DNA from: Helianthus annuus
Lineage: Eukaryota; Streptophyta; Magnoliopsida; Asterales; Asteraceae
DNA: 64,000 nt
Reading direction: 5' to 3'
Assembly: GCF_002127325.2 (NCBI RefSeq)
Contig: NC_035449.2
Coordinates: 139,935,807 to 139,999,806, forward strand
Below are positions 11,401 to 21,845 of the stretch, piece after piece. Position 1 is the stretch's first letter. Each line of letters begins with the position of its first letter. The notes under the pieces are model-generated. The model ran no database searches. It saw only the letters and a list, made by a program, of their open reading frames with translations, and was not told where the DNA came from. Made by a program: the position numbers and the translations under genes.

Positions 11401-11437
<37 letters not shown>

Positions 11438-11771
11438 ATAGCTGCTCTCAGTTGGCTCTCGAACATTACTTGGCGATTTCATACACTTTTTTGCACATTA
11501 CACACTAGTGATCCTTGTAACAAGCTTGTTATCATCCCGAGTTGTAATCTTTTATTGTTTAATCTTAGTTGGTGATCGGTAGTTTCCATCACCCGAGGTT
11601 TTTTATGCCGGAGATCAACTCTTGATCAAGGGCTTTTTCCTTGTATAAATCCTTGTGTCATTTGTTCATTACATTTGATTGTTATCCTTAGCATTGTTCA
11701 TTGATTCAAGCATCACACCTAACAACAAAAGATTTGGTTGCATTATCTTTGCTAGATTTTTGACTAAAACA
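11026..11771 (+). repeat. 5' LTR of element A
   Basis: The 746-bp LTR starts TGTTAGGGG and ends GACTAAAACA, 3 bases before the primer site. It differs from the 3' copy by about 17 substitutions by eye plus a microsatellite length change. The conserved R/U5-side block (GTGATCGGTAG through AAGGGCTTTTTCC) lies at about 11571-11640. Confidence 0.9.
11404..11435 (+). repeat. (AC)16 microsatellite inside the A 5' LTR
   Basis: A perfect 32-bp AC run. The same site in the 3' LTR (60525-60534) has only (AC)5, which explains nearly all of the length difference between the two LTRs. Confidence 0.95.
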
Positions 11772-11774
11772 GTC

Positions 11775-11792
11775 TGGCGCCCACCGTGGGGC
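11775..11792 (+). other. Primer binding site of A, lysine tRNA
   Basis: TGGCGCCCACCGTGGGGC matches the complement of the tRNA-Lys(CUU) 3' end, 3 bases after the LTR. Reverse transcription of the minus strand would start here. Confidence 0.88.
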
Positions 11793-11858
11793 AATTGGTG
11801 CTTCATTTCTGAAAAATTTTGTTCATTTCGGTCATTCCGGTTCATCACCTTCAACCGC

Positions 11859-13148
11859 ATGGCTTCTCAAGGAAAAACCACTTCAAGTGCAATGCCGGCG
11901 ATTAATTCATCCCAGGGCGTTCCACCTTTGCCTCCACCACCATCTGGATCCCAGAAGAATGCTGAAAAGAGACCGACTCCTATTTTCTCAAAACCTCCAA
12001 CTTCTTCTGCCTCTTATAGTCCTACTACTAGTGACCTCTTTACTTTGATTTTGCAGATGAAGGATCACATACAGCAGCAGGATAAGACTAACGAAACGAT
12101 TCTCAAAGAAATTGGAGATATCAAGAAACAGAATAGATCAGCAGAGGATCATTCCCCACTAATGCCTAGGTCTCTGAATTTCGACACTCCAGTCATAACC
12201 TCCCAGCATTCTGCAGCTCCGGATGTCCAATACTTGGGTGGAATAAGAGGAATGCATGGCGGATCCTCTGCAATGACTCAGGCCCTAGGATCCTATTTTC
12301 TACCAGTAGGATCCTTCTCTCAGCATCAAGGATCCTTCGCCAGCTCAGGAGGATACATGGGGACGCAGCAGGTTCAAGGATCCTCTCAGGTTCAAGGATC
12401 CTCTCAGGTTCAAGGATCCTCTCAGGTTCAAGAATCCTCTCAGGTTCAAGGATCCTCTCAGGTTCAAGGATCCTCTCATGTTCAAGGATCCTCCTTTCAG
12501 CCTCAAGGATTCTCCCAGATTTTCGGATCCATGGATTATCCTCCAAAACCCCCATTCACAGTGTATCAAGGATCCAATGTTTCTCAGGATCAAGGATCCT
12601 TAAGAAGCTTGCAGCTTGGAAGTTCAGATATCCATCAAGGAGACTTCATCCCAATGCAGACTATTGCTTCTTCTGGTCCTTCAGTTATACCAGAATCTCG
12701 ACAATATGGATTTACATATGGGATTCCAAACTTGAATCCTCCGGGAGGTAACACTTTTAATAATTCTTATACCACTAACCATGGCCTTATGCAGGACACA
12801 GGTATCAACCAACCTATGGCTAGGGAGTTACAAAAGCTTAAGGATATGATATCCAGCGTCCCAGGAATGGTTAAACCCATTCCTGAGATTGCAGATGGGA
12901 GCCACAAGATATCTCGTTTTGCACCACCTATTTGTGATGCTGAGATACCCAAAAGGTTCCAGATACCAACCATGAAGTTATATGATGGCTTAACAGATCC
13001 TGAAGAACACGTGGCTCAATACAGAGAAAGGATGGAGATCAACCCCATCCCTGAGAGGCTAAAAGAAGCATGTTTATGCAAGGGTTTTGGATCCACACTT
13101 ACAGGATCAGCTCTCAAATGGCTGCTAAGTCTTCCCCCTTACTCTATT
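11859..13148 (+). pseudogene. gag: Gag of A, first part, interrupted by D
   Basis: The start is the ATG at 11859, which gives MASQGK like the other family members; the frame is also open upstream, so the start is chosen by homology. The first 150 residues are Ser/Pro rich, with a helix around LQMKDHIQQQDKTNETILKEIGD. There follows a Gln-Gly-Ser-Ser repeat region (12371-12496) and the conserved Gag core from about RELQKLKDMISSVPG onward. The frame is open to 13148, where copia element D is inserted within the sequence coding LPPYSI. The target CTATT is duplicated at 13144-13148 and 20453-20457. Confidence 0.88.
12371..12496 (+). repeat. 18-bp tandem repeat in A gag
   Basis: Seven in-frame units of about GGTTCAAGGATCCTCTCA encode repeats of QVQGSS. 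The homologous region in B uses a 36-bp unit. The repeat adds a flexible low-complexity linker to Gag. Confidence 0.9.
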
Positions 13149-13641
13149 TGTTGGTGCATCCGTCTGTCGTCTACGTCTTGTATCGAGTCTAATGTAGAAT
13201 AGGCTAGTTCAGGGCACGAGAATCAAGAAACTGTTTTTAGGAAGTGATTCCACTCCAAATGATATCTAGTCATTTGGAGCGAAACCCCCTATAATCCTGA
13301 TTCCACTCGTAATGTTTAGAGCCTGATTTCGCCCGAAAATGTAACATCTGATTTCGCTCGTACTTGTTTGTGATTCCGCTCGTGCATGTTCGAGCGAAAT
13401 TAGAACAACTATAAATAGGAGGTCTTTAGGAGCGAAATCATATAGTTCTTAGGGTCATTGTCTTCCGGTGAGCCACGAAGTGCTGCCGAAGTGTTGAGTC
13501 GATTGTAAACGTCATCCAGATCAATATAATCAACAGTTGAAAGTGAATACTCGGTGAATTGAACCTGATTTGTCTGTTTCCGCCGTTCAAATCAGGAATA
13601 GTTCTTCTAATAGACTCAAGGGGTCTGAATTCGATCCTACA
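13149..13641 (+). repeat. 5' LTR of D
   Basis: 493 bp. It contains many TGATTCCGCTC or TGATTTCGCTC words, a hairpin-forming palindrome at 13251-13281 (decayed relative to the 3' LTR), an ATTTCGCTCG/CGAGCGAAAT inverted repeat just upstream of the promoter, and the TATA box TATAAATA at 13410-13417. Confidence 0.92.
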
Positions 13642-13643
13642 TG

Positions 13644-13655
13644 TGGTATCAGAGC
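13644..13655 (+). other. Primer binding site of D, initiator Met tRNA
   Basis: TGGTATCAGAGC, the standard complement of the plant initiator tRNA-Met 3' end, lies two bases after the LTR. Confidence 0.93.
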
Positions 13656-13850
13656 TAAGGAGGAAGAGCTCTTGCCAATTCAGCCGAAAATTCTGTTTTT
13701 CTACACATTCTATACTGTCCTTTGCAAATTGACCGGGAAAAATTTGTCGAATTGATCTGATTTTTGGACATGTTGCTCGGAGTTAGTATCTAACAAAGCC
13801 TTAAAAGTATCAGCAGTTAATTCAAACTAAATCTGAGTAATTTGCTAATT

Positions 13851-14160
13851 CCGCTTGAAACGAGTTCGAGAAATGATGACGTCACATGTGATGCCGCTCC
13901 CGGATAGTTCTTGATTCCGCTCCAAACATCTGATTTCGCTCGAACTACAGATTTCGCTCCAAAGTTAGTGCGTGATTCTGCTCCTGTTGACATTCTGATT
14001 CCGCTCTAGATTACATTCTGATTCCGCTCCAGATTACATTTTGATTCCGCTCCACATTACATTCTGATTCCGCTCCTGATTACATAGTGATTTCGCTCTT
14101 CTTGAACTTGTTGATTCCGCTCCAAACAGTGATCCCACCTAAATTGTTGATTTCGCTTGA
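13851..14160 (+). repeat. TGATTCCGCTC iterations in the D leader
   Basis: At least ten copies of a degenerate GATTCCGCTC or GATTTCGCTC word occur in 310 bp. Four of them form a near-regular array of about 23 bp (CTGATTCCGCTCCAGATTACATT type) at 13990-14090. The same words fill the U3 part of the LTR. The region between the primer site and gag is otherwise noncoding. Confidence 0.8.
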
Positions 14161-14197
14161 ACCAAGACTGTTTTGTGAAATTATTTAAATCTGAAAA

Positions 14198-15640
14198 ATG
14201 GACGAAGAATTCTATAACGCATTCGCTACTCCGGTTACCCCGATTAGGCTGGTACAGAACACAATGTTGGAAAACGAAACGGGTACTATGCAGAAACCGC
14301 CCAAACTCATGAACATTGAAGAATATAAGGGTTGGGAAGGCCGTTTCGAAAACTGGGTACAAGCTAATTACCTAGATGCTTGGGAGTGTGTTGAGACGAA
14401 GTATGTGAGACCATTAAATGACGATGAAGAAGAAGTTGCGATCAAGGATATGAGTGCAGATGACAAAAAGAAATACAAAAAATGAGAAAATGATGTTAAG
14501 TCTGCTACAACAAGCTGTCAAAGAGGATATTATGGTCTTATTGCAGCATAACGGAAGTTCTTATTCTATCTGGAAAGCTCTTAGATCAAAGTTTGTTGGT
14601 AGTCAGGAAATGATCAAAAACAAGAAATCACTCTTGAAGAAGGAATTTGATTTGTTTCGTTTCGTGGATTGAAGAATGAGAGTAAGCAGATTATAGAGAG
14701 ATATTGTAATTTGTTAGTAAACATGAGGAGAGTCAGTATCAACAAAGACAATGAAGAACTGATAGAGAAACTTGCAGATGCATTACCTCATGAGACTTGG
14801 GGTACATATCTGATAATGCTTAGGAACAAGAAAGGATTTAGCACATTAACTTTGAGTAAGTTCATTGAGAAGTTGGAAGCTCAAGAGATGGAGCAAAGAA
14901 AGATTGTTCGAATGAAAGATTTCGACGGTGAACAGGATATCGGGTTGTATTACAAAGCAGGGGTGAATGAGAAATCTACAAATTTATCTCCAAAAGTTGA
15001 AACTGCTTACAACGCCAAGAATTCAACCGGAAGTTCATCAAAAGGATCAAGCAGCAACACAAGTTTCTCATCATTTCCATCATTTGATCCGAACATTTCA
15101 GCAACAAAGAATGGAAGAAAACTTCAGTGCAATATTGTTTTAAATCTTGAGAATGATCAAGATTATTCAGATGAAGTTGCTAAAAATCAAATGTCTTTAT
15201 TGGGAATGGTTTTAGAATCTTACAGTAGTTTTGTTGCAGGTCGTATCGGTAATCCAATGCTAACAAAGGAGGATTACGACCAGATAGATGCTGAAGAGAT
15301 AGAGCTGATGGACATAAAATGGTGTTTGGCCAGCGTGTTAAGGAGAGCTGAGAAATTCAAGCAGATCACGGGGAGAGATGATCTTCGTGAAGCTAATGTT
15401 TCTACATTGGGTTTTGACAAATCTAAAGTCACTTGTTTTCGTTGCAGGGAGAAAGGTCACTTCAAGAGGGAGTGCACCAACCGCGAAGCAAGTAGAGCTC
15501 AGAATCCTTTTAACAACAACAATGATTACTACCGAAAAGCCATCTACCATCAAGTTGCTCAACAACATCAACATCAAGCTCAAACTGCAAATCGAAGAAA
15601 TGTGATTGGAGATTCTGGAAAGAGGGGCTTGTGTGGTTAA
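14198..15640 (+). pseudogene. gag: Gag of D, N-terminal part, two frameshifts
   Basis: The ATG at 14198 starts a protein with a copia Gag core (WEGRFENWVQANYLDAWECVE, then VWKALRSKFVG-like SIWKALRSKFVG). The frame shifts near 14480 and back near 14670. The following frame carries the helical part QIIERYCNLLVNMRRV and a CCHC knuckle CFRCREKGHFKREC at 15434-15475. Near 15610-15640 the frame shifts again into the second gag part. In an intact relative this would be one long Gag. The protein would coat the RNA and form the particle; this copy is broken. Confidence 0.85.
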
Positions 15641-17963
15641 TCAAGATGAAAAGAAGCCATTCAACTGGGATAAATATGTTTCAGCTGATGGAAAAGCTTG
15701 TGTGATTGATCAAGATGATGAGAAATTACCTGAGGGTTTTAGCTGGGAGAATTTCACTTGGGATGATTATATTCCTGATCAAGCCACAGCCCATACAGTT
15801 CACAAAGCTTTTGTTGCCAGAATAGAAGAAGAAAGTGATGATGATGGAACTGAGTATTATGCTAAACAAATGAGAGATCATTTGAAGATGTTGGCTGAAA
15901 GCGATAGTGAAGATGAAAAATCCAAGAAGAAAAAGAAAATCAAGACACCGGTCAGTAGTGATGATGAAGAGGTTCCGGTGATTAGAAGAAAAGTGAAAGA
16001 AGTTCCAAAATTTGAAATTAATGAAGAAGCTGTTGCAAAGAAGTGTTCAGTAACTTGTGAAAATTGTGAAGCAATGAAGAAACAAAATAGTTCTTTGATT
16101 CACAATATGAACAGATTGAAAGAATCTTACGATGTGCTAAACAAAGCGATGAATATGTACAACAACACAAGTGAAGAGCAAGCTACAGCAATGAAAACAC
16201 TTCAAGGAGCATTCATGGTCAAGCAAAAAGTTGTGAACAATTATATCGAGAAGTGTGCTGCTCTTGAACAGAAACTGGAACTTCAGAGGATTGAAACTGA
16301 AAGAGTTAATCATTTGTTGAAAAGTTACTCATGTTCGTCTTATGTCATTGACAGGATTTATCCGACGGCTGAAAGCTTAAAGGCATTTGAGGACAATGAT
16401 GTAACTGAAGAAAAAGATGCTGAAGGAAAGACTCCTGAGAAGAAGATTGAAAAGAAGAGTGACATAAAGAAAAAGACTGACAAGAAGAATTCTGGTAAGA
16501 AACAAGGTGTCAGTTACAACAAGTGTCCATCGCCGCTGGAAAATGGATATTTGGCTAGAAATCCAAATGATGAAAGAGTCAAAAAGGCTATAAACTTACA
16601 AAGGGACTCGGAGTCGTCAGTCAATCTACCAGAAAGTATTGATGTCACGTTTACATCATCTGACACTGATCAACAATCTCAATTGATGAAGATAGTGGTG
16701 GATCATGTTGTTAGAAAACGATGAAACAGAGGAGTCAGTTCAGAGTCAAAGTCTGAGTCCAGCACTCCGGGTCAAAATGAAAAACAGGGAAAAATAGTTT
16801 ATGACAAAGAATTCCTGTTATCAAAATCTAATTTGGAAGACGAACTATTTAAAGTTGCTTATACTTTGAATGATTCTGACAAATTATATTTTGATGAGGA
16901 ATTTCCAATAAGAGGTGTCAAAACTGAACTGATAAAAAAAGTTTTCAAACTTACAGAAATTAATATTTCTGAAATAAAAGACTTATGTCTTAATGCAAAA
17001 CCTAAAAAATACACCTCAAGAGTTCAACAGAGATTAAACAAGAAAAAGGGTTACAGTTCTGGTTCAGGTTTTCAAAAGAAATCTAACCATAACGGTAATT
17101 TCAAAAAGAAAGGTTTAGGGTTTACTCCAACAGAAAACTAGAAAAATGAAAAATATGTTCGTGATTTTAAATCCAAAATGACATTTGTTTTAGGTACGTC
17201 AGCAGACGAAGAAGAAAAGAAAGATTTCTGGAGGCAGTCAAACAATGAGTTCCTTGCAAAGAAGCAAGATGAAATGAAGAAGATGGCTGAGCAGAAGAAC
17301 GATACGAGAACCTGTTTCCAATGCAACACTGTTGGACATATTGCCAGAGATTGTTCTAAGGCAATAGCACAAAAACAGGGAGTATCTCGTAAAATGAAGA
17401 ACAAAGTTATTGAGTTTGAACCACCACTTGATAGAACCAAACTGTTCAAAAATTCAATTTTTGAAACTGGTGAATGTTCAAACAAATTTTACAAGAAAAG
17501 AGCTAAATCTGATAATCAGAAATGGGTTGTTAAGAAAGTTGTTGAAAGCTCTAGCGATAATTCTGATAGGTCAAAATCAGAGGAGCTATCTTCTGGCGAT
17601 GAATCTGATTCCATAAAGTCAGATGAGCCACTGGTTGTTTCAAAATGTGAAGCTATTTTGAAAGATGATAAATCAGTTTCGACTGTGAATGAGGAGGATT
17701 TTCCATCACTTCGGGCTGAAAATTATAAGAAGAAAATTGGTAAAGTTGAAATTTCTAACCAATTTTATTCTGACAAACAGGATTTTGATGCTGAAAAGGT
17801 CTTTAACCCCAAGTTAAAATATATCTTTGGTAAGATGATTGACCGAAAAGTCAAAGGGGTTAAAGAATTCTATGAGAAGAAGAGAGGAGGTAAGAAACCG
17901 AGTGTTGATGACTCGGTAACACCCAAGGCTGGTCAGGCTTGGGTGGATATTTTCTTTGAATAG
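15606..17963 (+). pseudogene. gag: Gag of D, C-terminal part with second zinc knuckle
   Basis: One frame runs to 17963 with two stops, UGA at 16722-16724 and UAG at 17139-17141. It holds an acidic part, a Lys-rich stretch KSKKKKKIK, a CENCEAMKK motif followed by a long heptad-like helix to about 16330 (probable coiled coil), a basic segment, and a second CCHC knuckle CFQCNTVGHIARDC at 17313-17354. It ends AWVDIFFE, corresponding to the AWVPISN end of gag in F. The second knuckle is the one that F retains. No protease follows. Two knuckles nearly 2 kb apart suggest a compound Gag. Confidence 0.8.
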
Positions 17964-19958
17964 AAAAACCTGACTTGCCGGAGATCCCATGTTTGTAATC
18001 GTGGATCATGAATCAGCATCTTTCTTGAGAATTTAAAAATTGAGAAGTGTGAATTGCCGGAACTCCCAGGTTGGTAAGTGTGGAGTAGGAATCGGCACCT
18101 TGAGAATTCAACCAACAGATGATAATTGGTTGAAAAGGTTTGTGGCAGGTGTTTGGTTTTTGATCCTACAAGTGGTTAATCAAGGTCATTAAGTTGAACT
18201 TGATTTAACTATCATTCAAAAGATTGGTAAACAATGTGATGAAATGACCCCAAACCTACAAGTGGTTGATAAACGAACTTATTTTCCGGAAAAACCATTT
18301 TGATTAAAACAAACTTAGGTGTTTTGAAATCTTAATGGGAAAATAGTTTGTTGTGAGGGGGAGTTCTGATTGTTTATGCCAAGAGGATGGAGATTTGAGG
18401 TAATTCATATCAGTTGTCATGTTCTGTAAAGTTTGTTTTCAATTTCTTTAAATATTTTTGAATTTTAGGGGGAGTAGAAAATTTCAGAAAATCCAAAAAC
18501 ATTAGAAAATTTGAAAAAGACAAAAACATGATAAAATGCAAAATGAGTTTTTGTTGCATAAAAGAGGAAATGATAGTACATCAGTAGACTATCACAACAT
18601 GCTAAAGAAATGTAAAGTTAAAAATGTGATAAACAATCTCACTATGGATGTGTCAGTAGGTTTTTACACACTTAGTAAATTGTGACGAGATATAAACCTA
18701 AAAATTCAAACTTGCTTATTATGTGGGTAGCAACTTCTTGGATATATAGGTAACCCCTGAAATCTTGTTTGAAAGGTCCCTTATTCTGAGATACTAGGTC
18801 TTTATGCTCAGTGATATCTGGGGTATTATCTCGGGACTTCTGCTGTATGGAAATACTGACATAGTCCCCGGGTAATACTTTCTGCAAATGCTCGAAACAT
18901 AGCACCGTCCTCAGCAAGTTGATTAAACAATAAAATTGATAGTCACTGCTGTTGTAACAAAAGATCCTCTAAAGGGGACACACCAAAAGTCGAAGCCGTC
19001 ATCTCTTTGCGTATACGGAAGTATCGACCTGAGCTCTCATGGCCCTCGCAATTTAACCCCTTTACAGATATCATCTGTGGTATACTCACCTGTAAGACTG
19101 AATATTGGGATCTGGATACATATTCAAGTGGTGGGACACACGAATAAGTTTAAGTAATTAAGTCACTAATAGCATATCTCGAAACAGTTGAAGTTTGTGT
19201 AAAAATTTAAGAGGACAAACATACTGACAATCTAGGTAAATTGTTTAGAACTTAAAATGAAATCAAGCTTAACGGTGTAGGTGATGCGTCTCAAAAACTG
19301 ATATGATCCTCTTGCACAAACTCACAAAAATATTGTCTGTAAATATTTCATTTCTGCATCTTGTTCTTTCAGAAAAACCAAAAAGATTTTAGTGTGTTTT
19401 AGCATAAACTTTAAAAAATTCAAAAAGATTTTCGACAAACTGATATTGAAAAGCTGATTTTCAAAATTCCAGGTGCAAAACATGATGAACAATGGATTGG
19501 GAAAGTTGGTTTTAAAATGAAAATTGTTATAAATAAATGTACCCAACAGTAATTTTGATCTTGATATAAATTGTTGATAATGAACAATATCTACCAGTGA
19601 TTTCTAAATTTGTCAAATTTTAAATTTGTGAAATTTACTTTGAGGTAGAGTTTTGCAGGATAAGAGCTAGGAAAAGATCCTGAATTTTGTGATTTCCAGA
19701 CTGCGATCCCAGCTAATTGAGAGGGGGAGTCTAAGTTGCGAAGAGTCAGGTTCTGATTCTAAGATTGATTCTACTGATGAAGATTGAAGAGATCAACATC
19801 CGAGAGAGGAAGTTTGTTGGTGATGAAAGAGAAAGAGAAGATAGAGATTGAGGATGCTTACAGCGTCAAATACTTCAAAGGGAAGTCCAGGAAACTGATA
19901 AAGACTGTAGTTGCGAAGACTCGACACTAAAGACTCCGTCAACATCCGAGGGGGAGTT
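17964..19958 (+). other. 3' noncoding region of D
   Basis: There is no gene. It aligns with 3637-6013 of E over its whole length, apart from the solo LTR in E. Polypurine-like GGGGGAG motifs occur at about 18357, 18472, 19724 and 19950; only the last borders the LTR. A block around 18715-18860 (GATATATAGGTAACCCC through GGGACTTCTG) is especially similar between D and E. Confidence 0.75.
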
Positions 19959-20452
19959 TGTTGGTGCATCCGTCTATCGTCTATGTCTTGTATCGAGTCT
20001 AATGTAGAATAGGCTAGTTCAGGGCACGAGAATCAAGAAACTGTTTTTAGGAAGTGATTCCGCTCCAAATGACATCTTGTCATTTGGAGCGAAACCCCCT
20101 ATAATCCTGATTCCGCTCGTAATGTTTAGAGCCTGATTTTGCCCGAAAATGTAACATCTGATTTCGCTCGTACTTGTTTGTGATTCCGCTCGTGCATATT
20201 CGAGCGAAATTAGAACAACTATAAATAGGAGGTCTTTAGGAGCGAAATCATATAGTTCTTAGGGTCATTGTCTTCCGGTGAGCCACGAAGTGCTGCCGAA
20301 GTGTTGAGTCGATTGTAAACGTCATCAAGATCAATATAATCAATAGTTGAAAGTGAATACTCGGTGAATTGAACCTGATTTGTCTGTTTCCGCCGTTCAA
20401 ATCAGGAATAGTTCTTCTGATAGACTCAATTGGATCCGAATTCGATCCTACA
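19959..20452 (+). repeat. 3' LTR of D
   Basis: 494 bp, directly after GAGGGGGAGTT. It has a perfect inverted repeat: 20061-20074 (CGCTCCAAATGACA) pairs with 20078-20091 across a 3-base loop. The TATA box TATAAATA lies near 20221. Confidence 0.92.
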
Positions 20453-20457
20453 CTATT

Positions 20458-21839
20458 ACTTCATTTGCTAATCTAGTTAACCTGTTCAATAGTCAATTTT
20501 CATGTAGTAGAAAATTTGAACGATTAACTAGTGATTTATATAGGGTAACTCAAGGTCAAAATGAATCACTTAAAGATTATATCACTAAGTTTAGTAAAGA
20601 ATCCTTAGATATTCCTAACTTAGATATAGCCACGGTTGTGGAAGCCTTTAAAATGGGTTTACTTAGGGATTCGTTATTCTATGATGATCTTGTTATGACA
20701 CCATGCAGGAATCTTGATGAAGTAAGAACCAGGGCCCTTAGGTTCATCCGATTAGAGGATGACAAAAGGATCCAGGAGAGACTGGCAGGATCCTCGAAAC
20801 AGGAAAAGCAAGGATCCTATTTCAAGAATAACAAGTTCAAATCCTACAACAAGTCTGATAACCAGAATGTCCATGCAGTCGAACAAGAAGAGGATGATGA
20901 GGATTATCCTCCAATCTCTGAATACTGTTTTTCTGTTGATAACAATGAACTAATTCTTGCAATGCAGAATTTAGGTGAAAAAGCTAGGTGGCCAAGAAAA
21001 AGTGATAAACCAGCTGCTACAAAAGATAAATCAAAATGGTGTGCATATCACGAGGATTTTGGGCATCTCACCGAAGAGTGTATTGCACTAAAGAAAGAAA
21101 TTGGTTACTTGTTAAGCAAGGGGCACTTAAAGGAACTTCTGGGATGAAAGAAGTCAAGAACCCGGGATCCTGAAAGGATCCCAGAAAAAGCTCCTGCTCC
21201 TCCAGCAGACGCACAAGTTATAAACTTCATATCCGGTGGATCAGACATTTGTGGTACTTCCTTTTCAGCAGCCAAAAGACATGCCAAGGAAACCAAAATG
21301 GACAATGGAGAAAGACCCATCCGAACATCCAGTGTTACCAAGGATAAAGTCATAACTTTTGATGAGGATGATCGTGTTGACATTCAGGATCCTCATCATG
21401 ATGGTCTTGTTATTACTCTTTTTATTTCTAACCATTTTGTTCGCAGGATCCTTATAGATGGAGGAAGCTCTGTGAACATCATTCAGCTCGATGTCCTAAA
21501 GAAGATGAATATTCCTGAATCCGATATTGTACCAAGATCCTCAATACTTGTGGGATTCAATAGAGAGACCAAGAATACTCTAGGGGACATCAAACTCCCA
21601 ATCTATATCGAAGGACTTCATTCTTATAAAAAATATTGTGTTATAGATTGCTTATCTTGTTGTAATGTTATCCTTGGCAGGCCTTGGATACATGACATGA
21701 AGGCAGTCCCATCCACTTATCATCAATGTGTGAAGCTTCCTAGTCCGTGGGGGTGGTGAAAATTGAGAGTGATCAGCAAGAGGCTAAGAATTGCTACACG
21801 TCTTCAATGAAACCAACCTCAAGGCCAAGGGAGCAATAG
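20458..21839 (+). pseudogene. gag-pro: Gag-protease of A, second part
   Basis: This resumes the Gag core exactly at the D target site (SFANLVNLFNSQFSC) and continues to a UGA at 21145-21147, where the sisters have an arginine codon. The zinc knuckle is C-x2-H-x4-H-x4-C (CAYHEDFGHLTEEC) at about 21040-21084. Protease follows with LIDGGSSVNIIQLDVL and the flap-side segment ILGRPWIHDM. A one-base deletion in the CCGTGGGG run near 21750 shifts the frame just before the gag-pro stop. The role would be particle formation and proteolytic maturation; this copy is inactive. Confidence 0.87.
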
Positions 21840-21845
21840 CATTTA
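21834..21845 (+). other. Gag-pro/pol stop of A
   Basis: CAA-TAG-CAT-TTA. It is the same stop as in H, C and B, but the first codon after it is CAT, one base off the CARYYA readthrough consensus. Confidence 0.55.

Larger units (their letters stand above)
13149..20452 (+). mobile_element. Element D: gag-only Ty1/copia-type retrotransposon
   Basis: The LTRs (13149-13641 and 19959-20452) start TGTTGGTGCATC and end GATCCTACA. The target duplication CTATT is perfect on both sides. An initiator-Met tRNA primer site follows the 5' LTR, and the polypurine tract GAGGGGGAGTT precedes the 3' LTR. The 6.3-kb interior codes only for gag-like protein (14198-17963), and the last 2 kb is noncoding. I find no protease, integrase, RT or RNase H, so the element depends on a relative for replication. 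LTR identity is about 97 percent by eye, similar to that of A. E belongs to the same family. Confidence 0.92.

Noticed and set aside
11775..11792. A tRNA gene fragment
   Set aside because: Only 18 bases match tRNA-Lys, at the exact distance from an LTR expected for a primer site.
12193..12593. Long minus-strand frames rich in ILEPER or LNLRGS repeats
   Set aside because: They are the complement of the gag 18-bp tandem repeat of A; the sense frame has family conservation.
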